A DNA stretch of 33,045 nucleotides from CAZXDS01 sp964639525 (GCA_964639525.1 CAZXDS010000014.1:1-33045); one strand, 5' to 3'. Counted from the stretch's first letter, positions 18,673 to 26,733 are shown. The notes: a model not told the origin generated them from the sequence alone. A program made the numbers and translations.

Positions 18673-19320
18673 ATGAAATTATACAAAGATTTTGTCCCTT
18701 CGGTTTCAATTGTATTACCAACTTTTAACAGAGCTTATGTTATTAAACGGGCAATTAATTCCGTAATTAAGCAAACTGTTTCGGATTGGGAACTAATAAT
18801 AATTGATGACGGAAGTAATGATAATACATTTGATATTTGTAAGAGTTACATAATAAAAGATTTTAATATTAAATATTTTAAGCAAAGCAACAGAGGTCTG
18901 CCGAGTTCCTTGAATGAAGGGATTAAAGTTGCTTGCGGAAAATTTATTGCTTTTCTCGGAAGCGACGACGAATATTTACCAAACCATTTGGAATTGCGAC
19001 TTGCTTTTTTAGAAAAAAATCCGACTGTTGAATTACTTCACGGCGGTGCAAAAATTATCGGCGATAATTATGTGAAAGATAAAAATAATGTTTCTAAAAA
19101 GATTCATTTAAGTAATTGCGTAATCGGTGGAACATTTTTTGGTAAAAAAAATCTGTTTAAAAAATTAAATGGTTTTAAAAATATTTCTTACAGTGAAGAT
19201 TCTGATTTTTTTGAAAGAGCCGTAAAAATAGGAACAGAAATATTAAAAGTGGAATACCCAACTTATATTTATCATCGTGATACCGATGATAGTATTTGTA
19301 ATACAATAAACAGCAATTGA
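18673..19320 (+). CDS. Glycosyltransferase family 2, short C-terminus
   Basis: GT-A fold nucleotide-sugar transferase: SVSIVLPTFNRAYVI at the N-terminus, IIIDDGSND (D45-D46 for nucleotide binding), FLGSDDEYLPNH (96-107) as the DXD-type metal site, and a later GGTFFGKKNLF region followed by YSEDSDFFERA, which fits the catalytic ED segment. At 215 aa it covers the catalytic core but is shorter than most relatives. Its last codons (N-S-N-stop) run into the heptamer repeat at 19314-19348, so the C-terminus may have been trimmed by repeat-associated change. It is divergent from the 75-aa/DUF2723 genes; acceptor unknown. Confidence 0.85.
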   Translation: MKLYKDFVPSVSIVLPTFNRAYVIKRAINSVIKQTVSDWELIIIDDGSNDNTFDICKSYIIKDFNIKYFKQSNRGLPSSLNEGIKVACGKFIAFLGSDDEYLPNHLELRLAFLEKNPTVELLHGGAKIIGDNYVKDKNNVSKKIHLSNCVIGGTFFGKKNLFKKLNGFKNISYSEDSDFFERAVKIGTEILKVEYPTYIYHRDTDDSICNTINSN

Positions 19321-19348
19321 TAATGGACAATGGATAGTTGATAATTTA
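19314..19348. repeat. Degenerate heptamer tandem repeat overlapping a gene end
   Basis: Five in-phase 7-base units: caattga, taatgga, caatgga, tagttga, taattta. These are the reverse-complement family of the units at 11381-11429. The GT2 stop codon (19318-19320) lies inside the first unit. Confidence 0.6.
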
Positions 19349-19493
19349 GTGCTGTAACAACAAGTGTAAAATGTGGATGTCCAAAGGATTCTGCGAAAAG
19401 CCAAGTAAGTTGTTTCTTTCAAAAATGATTAATTAAAACCAATGGCAATATTTGTTTTGTTCTTTTTTTGATAAATCCAACAAACTGCTATCA

Positions 19494-19637
19494 CAGTTTT
19501 TGTTTGCAATGTTAANNNNNNNNNNNNNNNNNNNNNNNNNNNNNNNNNNNNNNNNNNNNNNNNNNNNNNNNNNNNNNNNNNNNNNNNNNNNNNNNNNNNN
19601 NNNNNNNNNNNNNNNCAGTTTTTGTTTGCAATGTTAA
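19494..19637. other. 100-N assembly gap with identical 22-base flanks
   Basis: N bases occupy 19516-19615, exactly 100, the convention for a gap of unknown length. The 22 bases before it (19494-19515) and after it (19616-19637) are identical, so the two contigs probably overlap and the real gap may be zero; alternatively the 22-mer belongs to a collapsed tandem repeat. Confidence 0.9.
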
Positions 19638-19727
19638 ATTGCGGTAAACTCAACCTATTCCCGTTAACTTCAATTGATTGGCTTATCAACGATATATTTA
19701 CTTGGGACAAAATGGCTCTCGCCACAT

Positions 19728-19760
19728 AAATAATTGAAGAATTTCTTCAATTATTTTTTT
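19728..19760 (+). terminator. AT-rich hairpin with T tract
   Basis: 12-bp arms (19728-19739 and 19745-19756, core aataattgaag / cttcaattatt) with a 5-base loop and seven T residues at 19754-19760. It is the likely plus-strand terminator between GT2 and the convergent thioesterase gene. The stem is weak because it is nearly all A-T. Confidence 0.5.
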
Positions 19761-19789
19761 ACAGAAGTTCAATTATGTACCTCTACAAA

Positions 19790-20197
19790 TCAAATTGAAT
19801 ATTTATCAAGAATATCTTGCGGAATTCTAATTGGTCTTCCGTTAGTAATTGAAATCATTGTATAAATTGCAGTCCCTTCGGCAGCAGTTTTCTCGGTGTT
19901 TTTTTTCATAATCCAAAAATTAACAAATACTTGAGCACCTTTGTAGTGATCCATTTGTGTGCGTACCAAAACTTTTTCGTCAAGGAGAATTCCGCGTTTG
20001 TATTTAATATTTACTTCCGAAGCTACCCAAGTAAAACCGCGTTCCACAAATTCTTCCATTGTCATTTTATAATTTTTGTGCATTTGATCGTATCTTGCAG
20101 CCAAAAGGAAATCTAAATATTTTGAATAATGAACGTGGTTGTTCATATCAATGTCATCGGGTCTTACAATTAATTCTGTTTCAAAAGTTGAGTACAT
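19790..20197 (-). CDS. Acyl-CoA thioesterase, YbgC/FadM-like hotdog fold
   Basis: 135-aa single hotdog-domain protein of the 4-hydroxybenzoyl-CoA thioesterase / YbgC group, hydrolysing acyl-CoA thioesters in the cytoplasm. RPDDIDMNNHVHYSKYLDF contains the family's D-x-x-x-HV-x-Y-x-x-Y/F active-site segment (catalytic Asp plus HV), followed by SEVNIKYKRGILLDEKV and FWIMKKNTEKTAAEGTAIYT. Length is normal. The actual acyl substrate cannot be told. It is divergent from the DUF1569 gene, sharing a 61-base intergenic region in which both promoters must lie. Confidence 0.88.
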   Translation of the reverse strand: MYSTFETELIVRPDDIDMNNHVHYSKYLDFLLAARYDQMHKNYKMTMEEFVERGFTWVASEVNIKYKRGILLDEKVLVRTQMDHYKGAQVFVNFWIMKKNTEKTAAEGTAIYTMISITNGRPIRIPQDILDKYSI

Positions 20198-20258
20198 TTT
20201 AATTCCCTAAAAGTTTTATATTAATTTTCATTTCAAATTAATTAAGGAAAGAAATATA

Positions 20259-20714
20259 ATGGATAAAAATATAATATTTGAAAAAATAAATATACTTAAA
20301 CAATTAAAGTCGGATACAAAACCGATATGGGGAAAAATGACGGCACAACATATGGTAGAACATTTAATTCTTGCCGTAAAATCCGGAAACGGGAGTTTAA
20401 CATTTGAGTGTACGACTCCTGTGGAAAAACTGCCGTTATTAAAAAGATTTCTTTTCAGCGAAAAACCTTTCCCTAAAAATTATATTAATCCTTCAATCGG
20501 AAAAAATTTACGTCCGCTTGAATTTGAAAATTTGGATTCTGCAATTAAATCATTAAAAACGGAAACAGATAAATTTTATATATTATTTAAAAATAATAAA
20601 GGAACGAAACTTATTAACCCAACATACGGCGAACTTAACTTTGAAGAATGGGTGCAATTTCATAAACGGCATTTTGATCATCATCTTTTGCAGTTTGGGC
20701 TATTGTCTGAATGA
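20259..20714 (+). CDS. DUF1569 / DinB-like four-helix protein
   Basis: 151 aa resembling the DUF1569 branch of the DinB/YfiT-like superfamily: GKMTAQHMVEHL near the N-terminus (H31, H35) and the C-terminal PTYGELNFEEWVQFHKRHFD then HHLLQFG (H135, H138, H141, H142). In related DinB proteins, spaced histidines bind a divalent metal; several histidines here could do so. Enzymatic role is unknown; relatives include thiol-dependent transferases. Start ATG has AAGGAAAG at a suitable distance. It is followed by a copy of the 119-bp repeat element whose second hairpin plus T tract could end this transcript. Confidence 0.8.
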   Translation: MDKNIIFEKINILKQLKSDTKPIWGKMTAQHMVEHLILAVKSGNGSLTFECTTPVEKLPLLKRFLFSEKPFPKNYINPSIGKNLRPLEFENLDSAIKSLKTETDKFYILFKNNKGTKLINPTYGELNFEEWVQFHKRHFDHHLLQFGLLSE

Positions 20715-20767
20715 ATATCTGATGAAACGTACTTATAAATCAAGTTTAAATGTTTTAACATAATTAT

Positions 20768-20886
20768 GAGTCCACTCTGAAAAATAATATTTTCATTAAC
20801 CCCACGTTTCAACGTGGGGAAAACAAGATAGAAACATACAATCCCAAACGGGTTTTAACCCGTTTGGAGTTTTTCGGAGTGGATTC
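20768..20886 (+). repeat. MITE-like 119-bp structured repeat, copy 1
   Basis: One of two copies differing at 5 of 119 positions from 29831-29949. The ends are inverted repeats (gagtccactctgaaaaa against its near complement, two mismatches in this copy). Inside are two hairpins: 20800-20819 (8-bp arms ccccacgt/acgtgggg, loop ttca) and 20844-20867 (11-bp arms, ccaaacgggtt/aacccgtttgg), the second followed by a T tract and so terminator-like on the plus strand. Flanking 6-mers aattat (20762-20767) and aattaa (20887-20892) match at 5 of 6, consistent with target duplication. It carries no ORF. It sits between the DUF1569 and FKBP genes. Confidence 0.88.
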
Positions 20887-20991
20887 AATTAAAATAAATT
20901 TAAATTAGACTGTTTGCAGAAACATTAATATTTTTACACTGTTGAATTATTTTTAATAAAACTAAATTCTATATCTATTTCAGGAGTAACA

Positions 20992-21759
20992 ATGAAAATC
21001 AAAATAGCAGTAGTTTCACTTTTTTTACTATTCAGTACAGTTGCCTGCCAAAGCAATGGAATCAAATCAGGTAATATTGATATTAAAACTCAAAAAGATT
21101 CGTTAAGTTACGCAATTGGTCTTGAACTTGGTCAGAACTTAAAACGCCAAAAAGTTGAAGTTAATGTTGATATTTTAGAAAATGCATTAAGTAGCGGCTA
21201 CACCGATACATCATGGGTATTAACAAAAGAACAAACAAGAAAAATTATTGTTGATTTCCAAACACAGCAATACGCTGCTAAACAAGTTGAAAAGCAAAAA
21301 CTTGGTAAAGAAAATTTGAAAAAAGGTAATGAATTTCTTGCCAAAAATAAATCCCGGAAAGGTGTAAAATCAACTAAAAGCGGATTACAGTATAAAGTCT
21401 TAAAGAAAGGCAGCGGAGCACACCCAAAAGATAATGCCAAAGTTACAGTAAACTACAAGGGAACTCTGTTGGACGGAACTTTGTTTGACAGTTCGTACAA
21501 AAGAGGAAAACCTGCAGTCTTTTCTATTGACCGTGTTATAAAAGGTTGGACTGAAGCATTAAAATTAATGAGAGTCGGCAGTAAATGGAAAGTATGGATT
21601 CCTGCAAATATTGCGTACGGACCAAACGGCAGCGGAAAACAAATTGGACCAAATGAAACTCTTATTTTTGAAATTGAACTTTTGAAATTTGAAAATCAAA
21701 AATCAAACAAAATTAAAAACAAAATGAATAAAAATTTAAAATCAATGCACAAAAAATAA
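20992..21759 (+). CDS. FKBP-type peptidyl-prolyl isomerase lipoprotein
   Basis: Exported folding catalyst that isomerises X-Pro bonds. 255 aa: lipoprotein signal with lipobox STVAC (C19), FKBP_N dimerisation-like helices (about 30-120, DSLSYAIGLELGQNL) and an FKBP domain (about 125-236) with KVTVNYKGTLLDGTLFDSS, RVIKGWTEALKLMRVG and IAYGPNG, the hydrophobic pocket signature. A short Lys/Asn-rich tail (NKIKNKMNKNLKSMHKK) extends past the domain. Architecture matches FkpA/Mip-like proteins but lipid-anchored. Start ATG has AGGAG 6 bases upstream. A strong terminator follows at 21781, making it a single-gene unit. Confidence 0.93.
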   Translation: MKIKIAVVSLFLLFSTVACQSNGIKSGNIDIKTQKDSLSYAIGLELGQNLKRQKVEVNVDILENALSSGYTDTSWVLTKEQTRKIIVDFQTQQYAAKQVEKQKLGKENLKKGNEFLAKNKSRKGVKSTKSGLQYKVLKKGSGAHPKDNAKVTVNYKGTLLDGTLFDSSYKRGKPAVFSIDRVIKGWTEALKLMRVGSKWKVWIPANIAYGPNGSGKQIGPNETLIFEIELLKFENQKSNKIKNKMNKNLKSMHKK

Positions 21760-21780
21760 ATTTTTAAATTAAATTATTTT

Positions 21781-21819
21781 AACACCCGAATAGTATAAAC
21801 TGTTCGGGTGTTTTTGTTT
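21781..21819 (+). terminator. Intrinsic terminator after the FKBP gene
   Basis: 13-bp stem (21781-21793 with 21800-21812, one G-U), loop tataaa, followed by a T-rich run to 21819. Arms read aacacccgaatag and ctgttcgggtgtt. It separates the FKBP gene from the operon starting at 22058. Confidence 0.9.
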
Positions 21820-21902
21820 TGTTTCATTCGCTTCTATCTGCAGCAATTCTATTATCTAAAAGTATCTTCATAGTAAAATACCTGAAAATTACGCTTCAGG
21901 CA

Positions 21903-21933
21903 TTTGTTTGAATTCTCACGCACTTTATATTTG
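21903..21933 (+). promoter_or_regulatory. Candidate promoter of the 22058-26726 operon
   Basis: TTTG (21903-21906), a 19-base spacer and TATATTTG (21926-21933) match the Bacteroidota promoter pattern TTTG-N19-21-TAnnTTTG. It lies between the upstream terminator and the first gene and would give a leader of roughly 115 bases. The rpsU promoter in this window is instead a classical sigma70 form, so this assignment is tentative. Confidence 0.4.
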
Positions 21934-22057
21934 TTCCAAGAATATTTAAGTTATTGTAATTGACCAAGTTACTACAACCATTACTTGTTGGCACACAAAA
22001 TGAATAAGCTTAGGCAAACAAACAACAGCAATCACTAACTACTAATGGGAGGAACTA

Positions 22058-23020
22058 ATGTTCAAGTACAAAACACAATTAACAATAGCAATATTATTTG
22101 CATTTTTCACATTCGGATTATTTGGCTGCAAATCTGACAACACAATTTTAGACCCGGGGAATACCGGAAGTGGAACTGATGAGCAGGCACTTTTGAAATT
22201 AACAGATAATGACGAATCACTAGAATCATTTGAACCGAACTATAATGAAGAAAATGCAATGGATGTTGGTCTCGGCAAAATTTCTACTCAAATATATCCT
22301 TTAAGAGTCGGGCAAAGAATGTTTCTCGTTGACCGCTCAATGGATGTAACATTTGACGGCGATTCCGCAATTGGAATTTTAACGAAAAATTTTTCCGGAA
22401 CACTTTATATTGCAGGTTCATATACTCCTGCGGATTCAAACGGAAACAATACTATTGATACTGTAATTCAAAAGCAATTTTCTACAACGGTAACGAGAAA
22501 AATTATTTTTAAGAAAAGAAACAATACGGCTTTTCCGGACAGTAACTGGATGATAAAAGCAATTTCACTACCGGAAGGCGGAACTCTTAATCCTGCCGTA
22601 GAAATTGCAAGCGTTTCAATATTTTATCCGAACGGCGATTCTATGCAAATAACCGAGCCGAATAATTATCTTCTATATCGCGGTGCAGGTTTCCATCATC
22701 AAATTCCTGTGCTTCACCGGTTTCGCGATGTTCGGGTTGTGGTTGAAGTAAATTCTGCTTATACTGATGATGATTATGTTACATTAACTTATGGTGCAAT
22801 GCGCTCCAACAGGCTGCATCGTGCAAAGAAAAGATTCCGCCTCGTTTCTTCTGTATTTGATGGAACAACTTATCATAAAACTTACGAAGCCACTTGGCAA
22901 ACTTTGCAATTCCCAGGATGGAAACACGCTATTATAAATATTATTCCTTTCCAAGCTGTAAACGACGACGTTGCTCCAGTCGAGGAAAATACTTGGGGCA
23001 TCCCTTACATTGTTCTATAA
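22058..23020 (+). CDS. Hypothetical lipoprotein, first gene of envelope operon
   Basis: 320-aa predicted lipoprotein: basic N-terminus, hydrophobic segment and lipobox LFGC (C24). I do not recognise a family. After an acidic, low-complexity linker (about 35-70) the rest looks like beta-rich sequence with alternating hydrophobics and several Tyr/Phe/Trp, ending WGIPYIVL. No catalytic motif is evident. The ribosome site is strong (GGGAGG 6 bases before the ATG). It is followed 87 bases later by a second lipoprotein and then by a barrel-transglutaminase fusion, so a surface-exposed partner of that barrel is a plausible inference. Upstream, terminator 21781 isolates it from FKBP. Confidence 0.8.
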   Translation: MFKYKTQLTIAILFAFFTFGLFGCKSDNTILDPGNTGSGTDEQALLKLTDNDESLESFEPNYNEENAMDVGLGKISTQIYPLRVGQRMFLVDRSMDVTFDGDSAIGILTKNFSGTLYIAGSYTPADSNGNNTIDTVIQKQFSTTVTRKIIFKKRNNTAFPDSNWMIKAISLPEGGTLNPAVEIASVSIFYPNGDSMQITEPNNYLLYRGAGFHHQIPVLHRFRDVRVVVEVNSAYTDDDYVTLTYGAMRSNRLHRAKKRFRLVSSVFDGTTYHKTYEATWQTLQFPGWKHAIINIIPFQAVNDDVAPVEENTWGIPYIVL

Positions 23021-23107
23021 ATGTTGATTTGAAGGAAGGTCTTTACAAATGGCCTTCCTTTCATTATTTTAAAACCTATATTTTGAAATGTGAATTAAAG
23101 CTTAGTA

Positions 23108-24025
23108 ATGAAAAATGCAATTAAATATATCGCAATAGTACTTTTTATTTTTGAATTAGTTTCATGTAACGATCCCATTCCAACTGAATTGATTCCGATA
23201 GACGATCAGACGGATAATCTTGATGTGCAAGTACTTTCACCGGAACCGAATGAATTTGTTTATTCCAACGGATATGATTCGACAGGGATAACTGATCCGT
23301 TGCCGCGTAATGCTAATTTCATAATTTTAAGCGGAATAAAATACAGTTTTAACAACACGGTTTTTAAAACCGGTACTGCAAATGCTATCTTCTTTGATGG
23401 AACAAAGCCTGTTAGAAATCATCACGGACGAATAGTTGGATTTAAAAGCAGATACATCGGCAGAATAAAATTTGATGATGATACTGCAAGGGTTGTTGCT
23501 GCACGAATGAAAATTATGAATGCAGGTATTCAAACTGATACAATAATCGGATTAAAATATATTTTAAGATACCAAGACGAGTTCCATCCAAATAGGAGAG
23601 TTTTTCCATATGCTTCAGATGTTGACGTTCAAATAAATCCAATGATAGGAAATCCGATTCAATTTAATTTACCTGTTCCGCAAGAAATAACGGGAAGTGT
23701 AAAAATTATTGGCAAGCGAAGTGAGCGAAATGTAAAACTTGAATTGAACTGGAATGCCGGTCGATCAGGTAAAATTGAAATAATTCTCGGTGGGATTCCG
23801 AAGGGGGATACGGGGGCATTTCCTCTTTTGAAATTCAGCACAAAAGATGATGGCTTTTTGCGTATCCCTACTCGATATATTCAGCCAATCCCGTTTGACA
23901 GATTTGACAAAATCGTTTTAACATTTATCCGAAAATTTGAAAAGAAAATTACAAATAATCATTCACTAAACGATAATTTCATTGCATCACAAAGTATTCA
24001 CAATATTATTTTTGAAATACAATAA
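23108..24025 (+). CDS. Hypothetical lipoprotein, second gene of envelope operon
   Basis: 305-aa predicted lipoprotein with lipobox LVSC (C20). I do not recognise a family. The mature part begins with a Pro/Asp-rich linker (about 21-60) and continues as beta-rich sequence with repeated short hydrophobic strands; there is no obvious enzymatic motif. It has no significant resemblance that I can see to the preceding lipoprotein beyond the general layout of lipid anchor, acidic linker and beta-rich body. Its 3' end overlaps the barrel-transglutaminase gene by 14 bases (44 if the earlier start is used), indicating translational coupling. Confidence 0.8.
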   Translation: MKNAIKYIAIVLFIFELVSCNDPIPTELIPIDDQTDNLDVQVLSPEPNEFVYSNGYDSTGITDPLPRNANFIILSGIKYSFNNTVFKTGTANAIFFDGTKPVRNHHGRIVGFKSRYIGRIKFDDDTARVVAARMKIMNAGIQTDTIIGLKYILRYQDEFHPNRRVFPYASDVDVQINPMIGNPIQFNLPVPQEITGSVKIIGKRSERNVKLELNWNAGRSGKIEIILGGIPKGDTGAFPLLKFSTKDDGFLRIPTRYIQPIPFDRFDKIVLTFIRKFEKKITNNHSLNDNFIASQSIHNIIFEIQ

Positions 24026-26018
24026 ACTTGTTCTCAGCTTTGGCATAATTGTTTTTTTATCGCTTTCTCAAACTAAAATTATAGGGCAGCAATCTCTTGG
24101 TTTTTGGGGAAACGGTACAAATAATAGTGATAAAAAGTTTAGGTTGAATTCGTTTGAAATGAATCCTTCAAATTATTCTTCTGCAAGGGATTGGGAATTT
24201 TCGGCTGTATATGGAGCTGAATTTGCGTCAAGCACAACAAGTAATAATTTGTACATGATAGCAATTTCAAAAAAATTGGGCAAGCACTATTTATACGGGA
24301 GATATACTCCGGGTTTGCAGTTAGATTTTAATTTTAATTCAGGTACAAGCATTGTTTATGGTGATACCGTGGGAATTTTAAATTCAAATATAAAGTATAA
24401 AGAAAAGTTCGGTTTTGGTTATGCGTATAATTTTTCAGATAATTTTAATGTGGGAGTTACAGTAAGATATTTAACTGAAGAATTATCGGAAGATAAGTTA
24501 ATTCCTGTTTTTTCCGATACGCTAAATTATTTTACAACCGAGAACCAACTTTCCTCAACAAAATTTTGGCAAGGTGATTTGGGAATTAGGTTTTCTCCCG
24601 TCGATAATTTGGTGCTGAGTGCAGCTTCTTATAATTTGTTTTTAATTCAGGAAATCCGAAATTCGGATGCGGAAATTGATTTTGAAATGGATAAAAGCAA
24701 AGGTATAATTTTAGGAATTGATTATTCAATTGAAAAGTATTTCGGTTTGTCTTTTCGCTATGAAACTTCGTCATCCTTTACCGCCGGTTTAAATAGCGGA
24801 TTTAATTTGTTCGGAACCGAAATATCGGTTGGGGCAACTGTTTTTCACGATGAAAAACAAACACCATATATTGCCGGAGTAATTCCTTCCTTTTCTGTTG
24901 GTCGCGAAAATTTTGCCGTTACTTTATCATGGTTAAATTATGTTTCCGAAAGAAATGTTGAAAGATCTGTTGAACAATTCACAGAAAATAAAATCAGCAA
25001 TATTTATAACAATCAGTACAGCCGCAATAAATTATTGCTGTCGGCAAATATTTCACTCTCTTTTATTCCTGAAAAAAATGTAAAATTTCTCGATGTGAAA
25101 ATTGTTAAGGAAATATTTCCGACAATGGCGGAACAATATGTAAACGAACCGTTTGCGTTTGGTAAAGTTGTAAACATAACTAATAAGCCGGTTTCTGTTA
25201 AACCTTCAAGTTTTATTTCATTAATAAATGATGAAAAAATAGAATCGCCGGCAGTAAATATCGCTGCGTATGACACCGCAGATATTCCATTTTATACAAT
25301 AATTTCAAGAGATAAAAATGCCATTAAAAGGCGGTCAATTTCCGGAGCGAATTTTTATATTTCTTCCAATTTTTCAAGTAACGAAGAAGAAATACAAAAA
25401 CCGATACTTGTAAATGATATAAATAGTTGGGATGGGAAAATTAGTACGTTAAAATATTTTTTAGATAAGGATTATCAGTTTGCGGCGGATTTCGCAAAAT
25501 CGGTTTTAGCAAAACATAAAAGTGAAATAGATAGCGCAGATTTTTATTTGAAAAATTTCATTAAAATAAAAATATTATTTAACAATTTTTCCAATGCGAT
25601 AGTTTATGTTGCTGACCCGCGCTCGTCTGTGGAATATGTTCAATTCCCAAGTGAAACGCTTAAACTTAAAGGCGGCGACTGTGATGATTTAAGCGCTGCG
25701 TTCGGTTCTTTGCTGGAAAGTATCGGAATACAAACGGCATTTGTCGATTATCAGTCAAAAGATGGAATAAGCCATGTGAACTTAATTGTAAACACAAACA
25801 TTCCTGCCGGACAATATAAGCTGATAACAAATAACGATAAAAAATATTATGTGAGAAAAAATATCAGCAAAGACGATGAAATTTGGATTCCTATTGAAAC
25901 AACGTCATTAACTGATTTTAGCAAAGCGTGGTCGGTTGCAGCCGAAAAATTTCAAATGGAAGCAATTGAAAAATTAGGACTTGCAAAAGGGAATGTTAAA
26001 ATAGTAGATATTTATTAG
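24012..26018 (+). CDS. Outer-membrane beta-barrel fused to transglutaminase-like domain
   Basis: 668-aa exported protein. Starting at TTG 24012 gives a standard signal peptide (MKYNKLVLSFGIIVFLSLSQ, then KIIG-QQ); an earlier TTG at 23982 adds ten residues. About 20-330 is a run of amphipathic beta-strands with GFGYAYNFSDNFNVG-type hairpins, resembling OMPP1/PorV-like barrels. About 340-450 looks Ig-like (FGKVVNITNKPVSVKPSSF). About 455-660 contains a transglutaminase/protease-like domain: YVQFPSETLKLKGGDCDDLS (C557), SHVNLIV (H588) and WIPIETT (E629), i.e. Cys-His-acid. YVQFPsETL...GDCDDL is a form I recall from transglutaminase-like proteins. A barrel carrying such a domain is unusual. The next gene starts 9 bases after this stop. 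Confidence 0.85.
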   Translation: MKYNKLVLSFGIIVFLSLSQTKIIGQQSLGFWGNGTNNSDKKFRLNSFEMNPSNYSSARDWEFSAVYGAEFASSTTSNNLYMIAISKKLGKHYLYGRYTPGLQLDFNFNSGTSIVYGDTVGILNSNIKYKEKFGFGYAYNFSDNFNVGVTVRYLTEELSEDKLIPVFSDTLNYFTTENQLSSTKFWQGDLGIRFSPVDNLVLSAASYNLFLIQEIRNSDAEIDFEMDKSKGIILGIDYSIEKYFGLSFRYETSSSFTAGLNSGFNLFGTEISVGATVFHDEKQTPYIAGVIPSFSVGRENFAVTLSWLNYVSERNVERSVEQFTENKISNIYNNQYSRNKLLLSANISLSFIPEKNVKFLDVKIVKEIFPTMAEQYVNEPFAFGKVVNITNKPVSVKPSSFISLINDEKIESPAVNIAAYDTADIPFYTIISRDKNAIKRRSISGANFYISSNFSSNEEEIQKPILVNDINSWDGKISTLKYFLDKDYQFAADFAKSVLAKHKSEIDSADFYLKNFIKIKILFNNFSNAIVYVADPRSSVEYVQFPSETLKLKGGDCDDLSAAFGSLLESIGIQTAFVDYQSKDGISHVNLIVNTNIPAGQYKLITNNDKKYYVRKNISKDDEIWIPIETTSLTDFSKAWSVAAEKFQMEAIEKLGLAKGNVKIVDIY

Positions 26019-26027
26019 GAGGAAAAA

Positions 26028-26726
26028 ATGGAAAATCTATTAAGAAAAAACATAATTTTTATAGTAATGATATTCAGCATAAATTTGTCTGCACAGCAAT
26101 TTACAGTGCAGAAGGTTTCCGGAAATGTTTTAAGATTGCAGGGAACGGAAGAAAAAGCAATTCCCGTTAAACGAGGAGATAAATTAAGCGGTTCGGATTT
26201 GCTGATAACAGACATGAATTCATTTATTCAACTGAATAATTCCGGCAATATTTTTATGCTAAAAAGTAATTCGGCACTTGGATTGAACAATATTAAAAAA
26301 ATATCAATCAATGATTTATTGCTTCAGCTTGCTGTTGAAAATATTAAAAACATTCCAAAAGGTAACAAAAAAAACAACGGTAGAACAACGGCTGTTTATG
26401 GTTCTGAAATTGGGGGAAATACTTCGGTTTTAATCTCGGAAGATCAGCTTGGAGTAAAAAAATTAAACGGAGCGAAACAGCTTTCCGAAGAAGGCTATAA
26501 AAAATCGGCTATAATTGTTGCTCGCGAAACCTTTAGGAAACATCCGAACACAAAAAGCATTGGTGAATTCCGAATTTATTTTGCCTCTCAATTATATGAT
26601 TTGAATTTATTCGAGGAAGCATTGGGGGAATTTAATAAAATACAAAAATTGAAATTAACCGAAAAACAAAAAGCAGAAGTAACGAAAAAAATAAAGCAAA
26701 TAAACATGAAATTAATTTCTCAATAA
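26028..26726 (+). CDS. Secreted FecR-like/TPR-like protein, last gene of envelope operon
   Basis: 232 aa with a signal peptide (cleavage near NLSA-QQ, after 22). Residues about 24-90 resemble a FecR-type beta-sandwich: SGNVLRLQGTEEKAIPVKRG, then DKLSGSDLLITDMNSFIQL and NIFMLKSNSALGL. About 140-230 is alpha-helical and TPR-like (GYKKSAIIVARETFRKHPN, then LYDLNLFEEALGEFNKIQK). FecR domains sit in periplasmic signalling proteins, but here no sigma factor or TonB receptor accompanies it, so it may instead be a structural or scaffold protein. It has the best ribosome site in the operon (AGGAGG, 6 bases before ATG) and ends before a clear terminator at 26734. Confidence 0.75.
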   Translation: MENLLRKNIIFIVMIFSINLSAQQFTVQKVSGNVLRLQGTEEKAIPVKRGDKLSGSDLLITDMNSFIQLNNSGNIFMLKSNSALGLNNIKKISINDLLLQLAVENIKNIPKGNKKNNGRTTAVYGSEIGGNTSVLISEDQLGVKKLNGAKQLSEEGYKKSAIIVARETFRKHPNTKSIGEFRIYFASQLYDLNLFEEALGEFNKIQKLKLTEKQKAEVTKKIKQINMKLISQ

Positions 26727-26733
26727 AATTGTA

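Larger units (their letters stand above)
19321..19789. other. Gene-free stretch containing the scaffold gap
   Basis: 469 bases without a convincing gene. It holds the heptamer repeat tail, a non-coding stretch, the 100-N gap (19516-19615) and an AT-rich hairpin. Open frames crossing the Ns are artefacts. If the contigs are joined through the shared 22 bases, a 56-codon minus-strand frame starting from GTG at 19725 appears, which I cannot assign. Confidence 0.7.

Noticed and set aside
19429..19725. Minus-strand 98-aa ORF across the N gap
   Set aside because: A third of it is Ns. Joining the contigs through the shared 22-mer changes the frame, so the stated product is an artefact.
26028..26726. 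FecR-like protein as an anti-sigma factor of a TonB signalling pair
   Set aside because: It has a cleavable signal peptide rather than a membrane anchor with a cytoplasmic domain, and no ECF sigma factor or TonB receptor gene is nearby.
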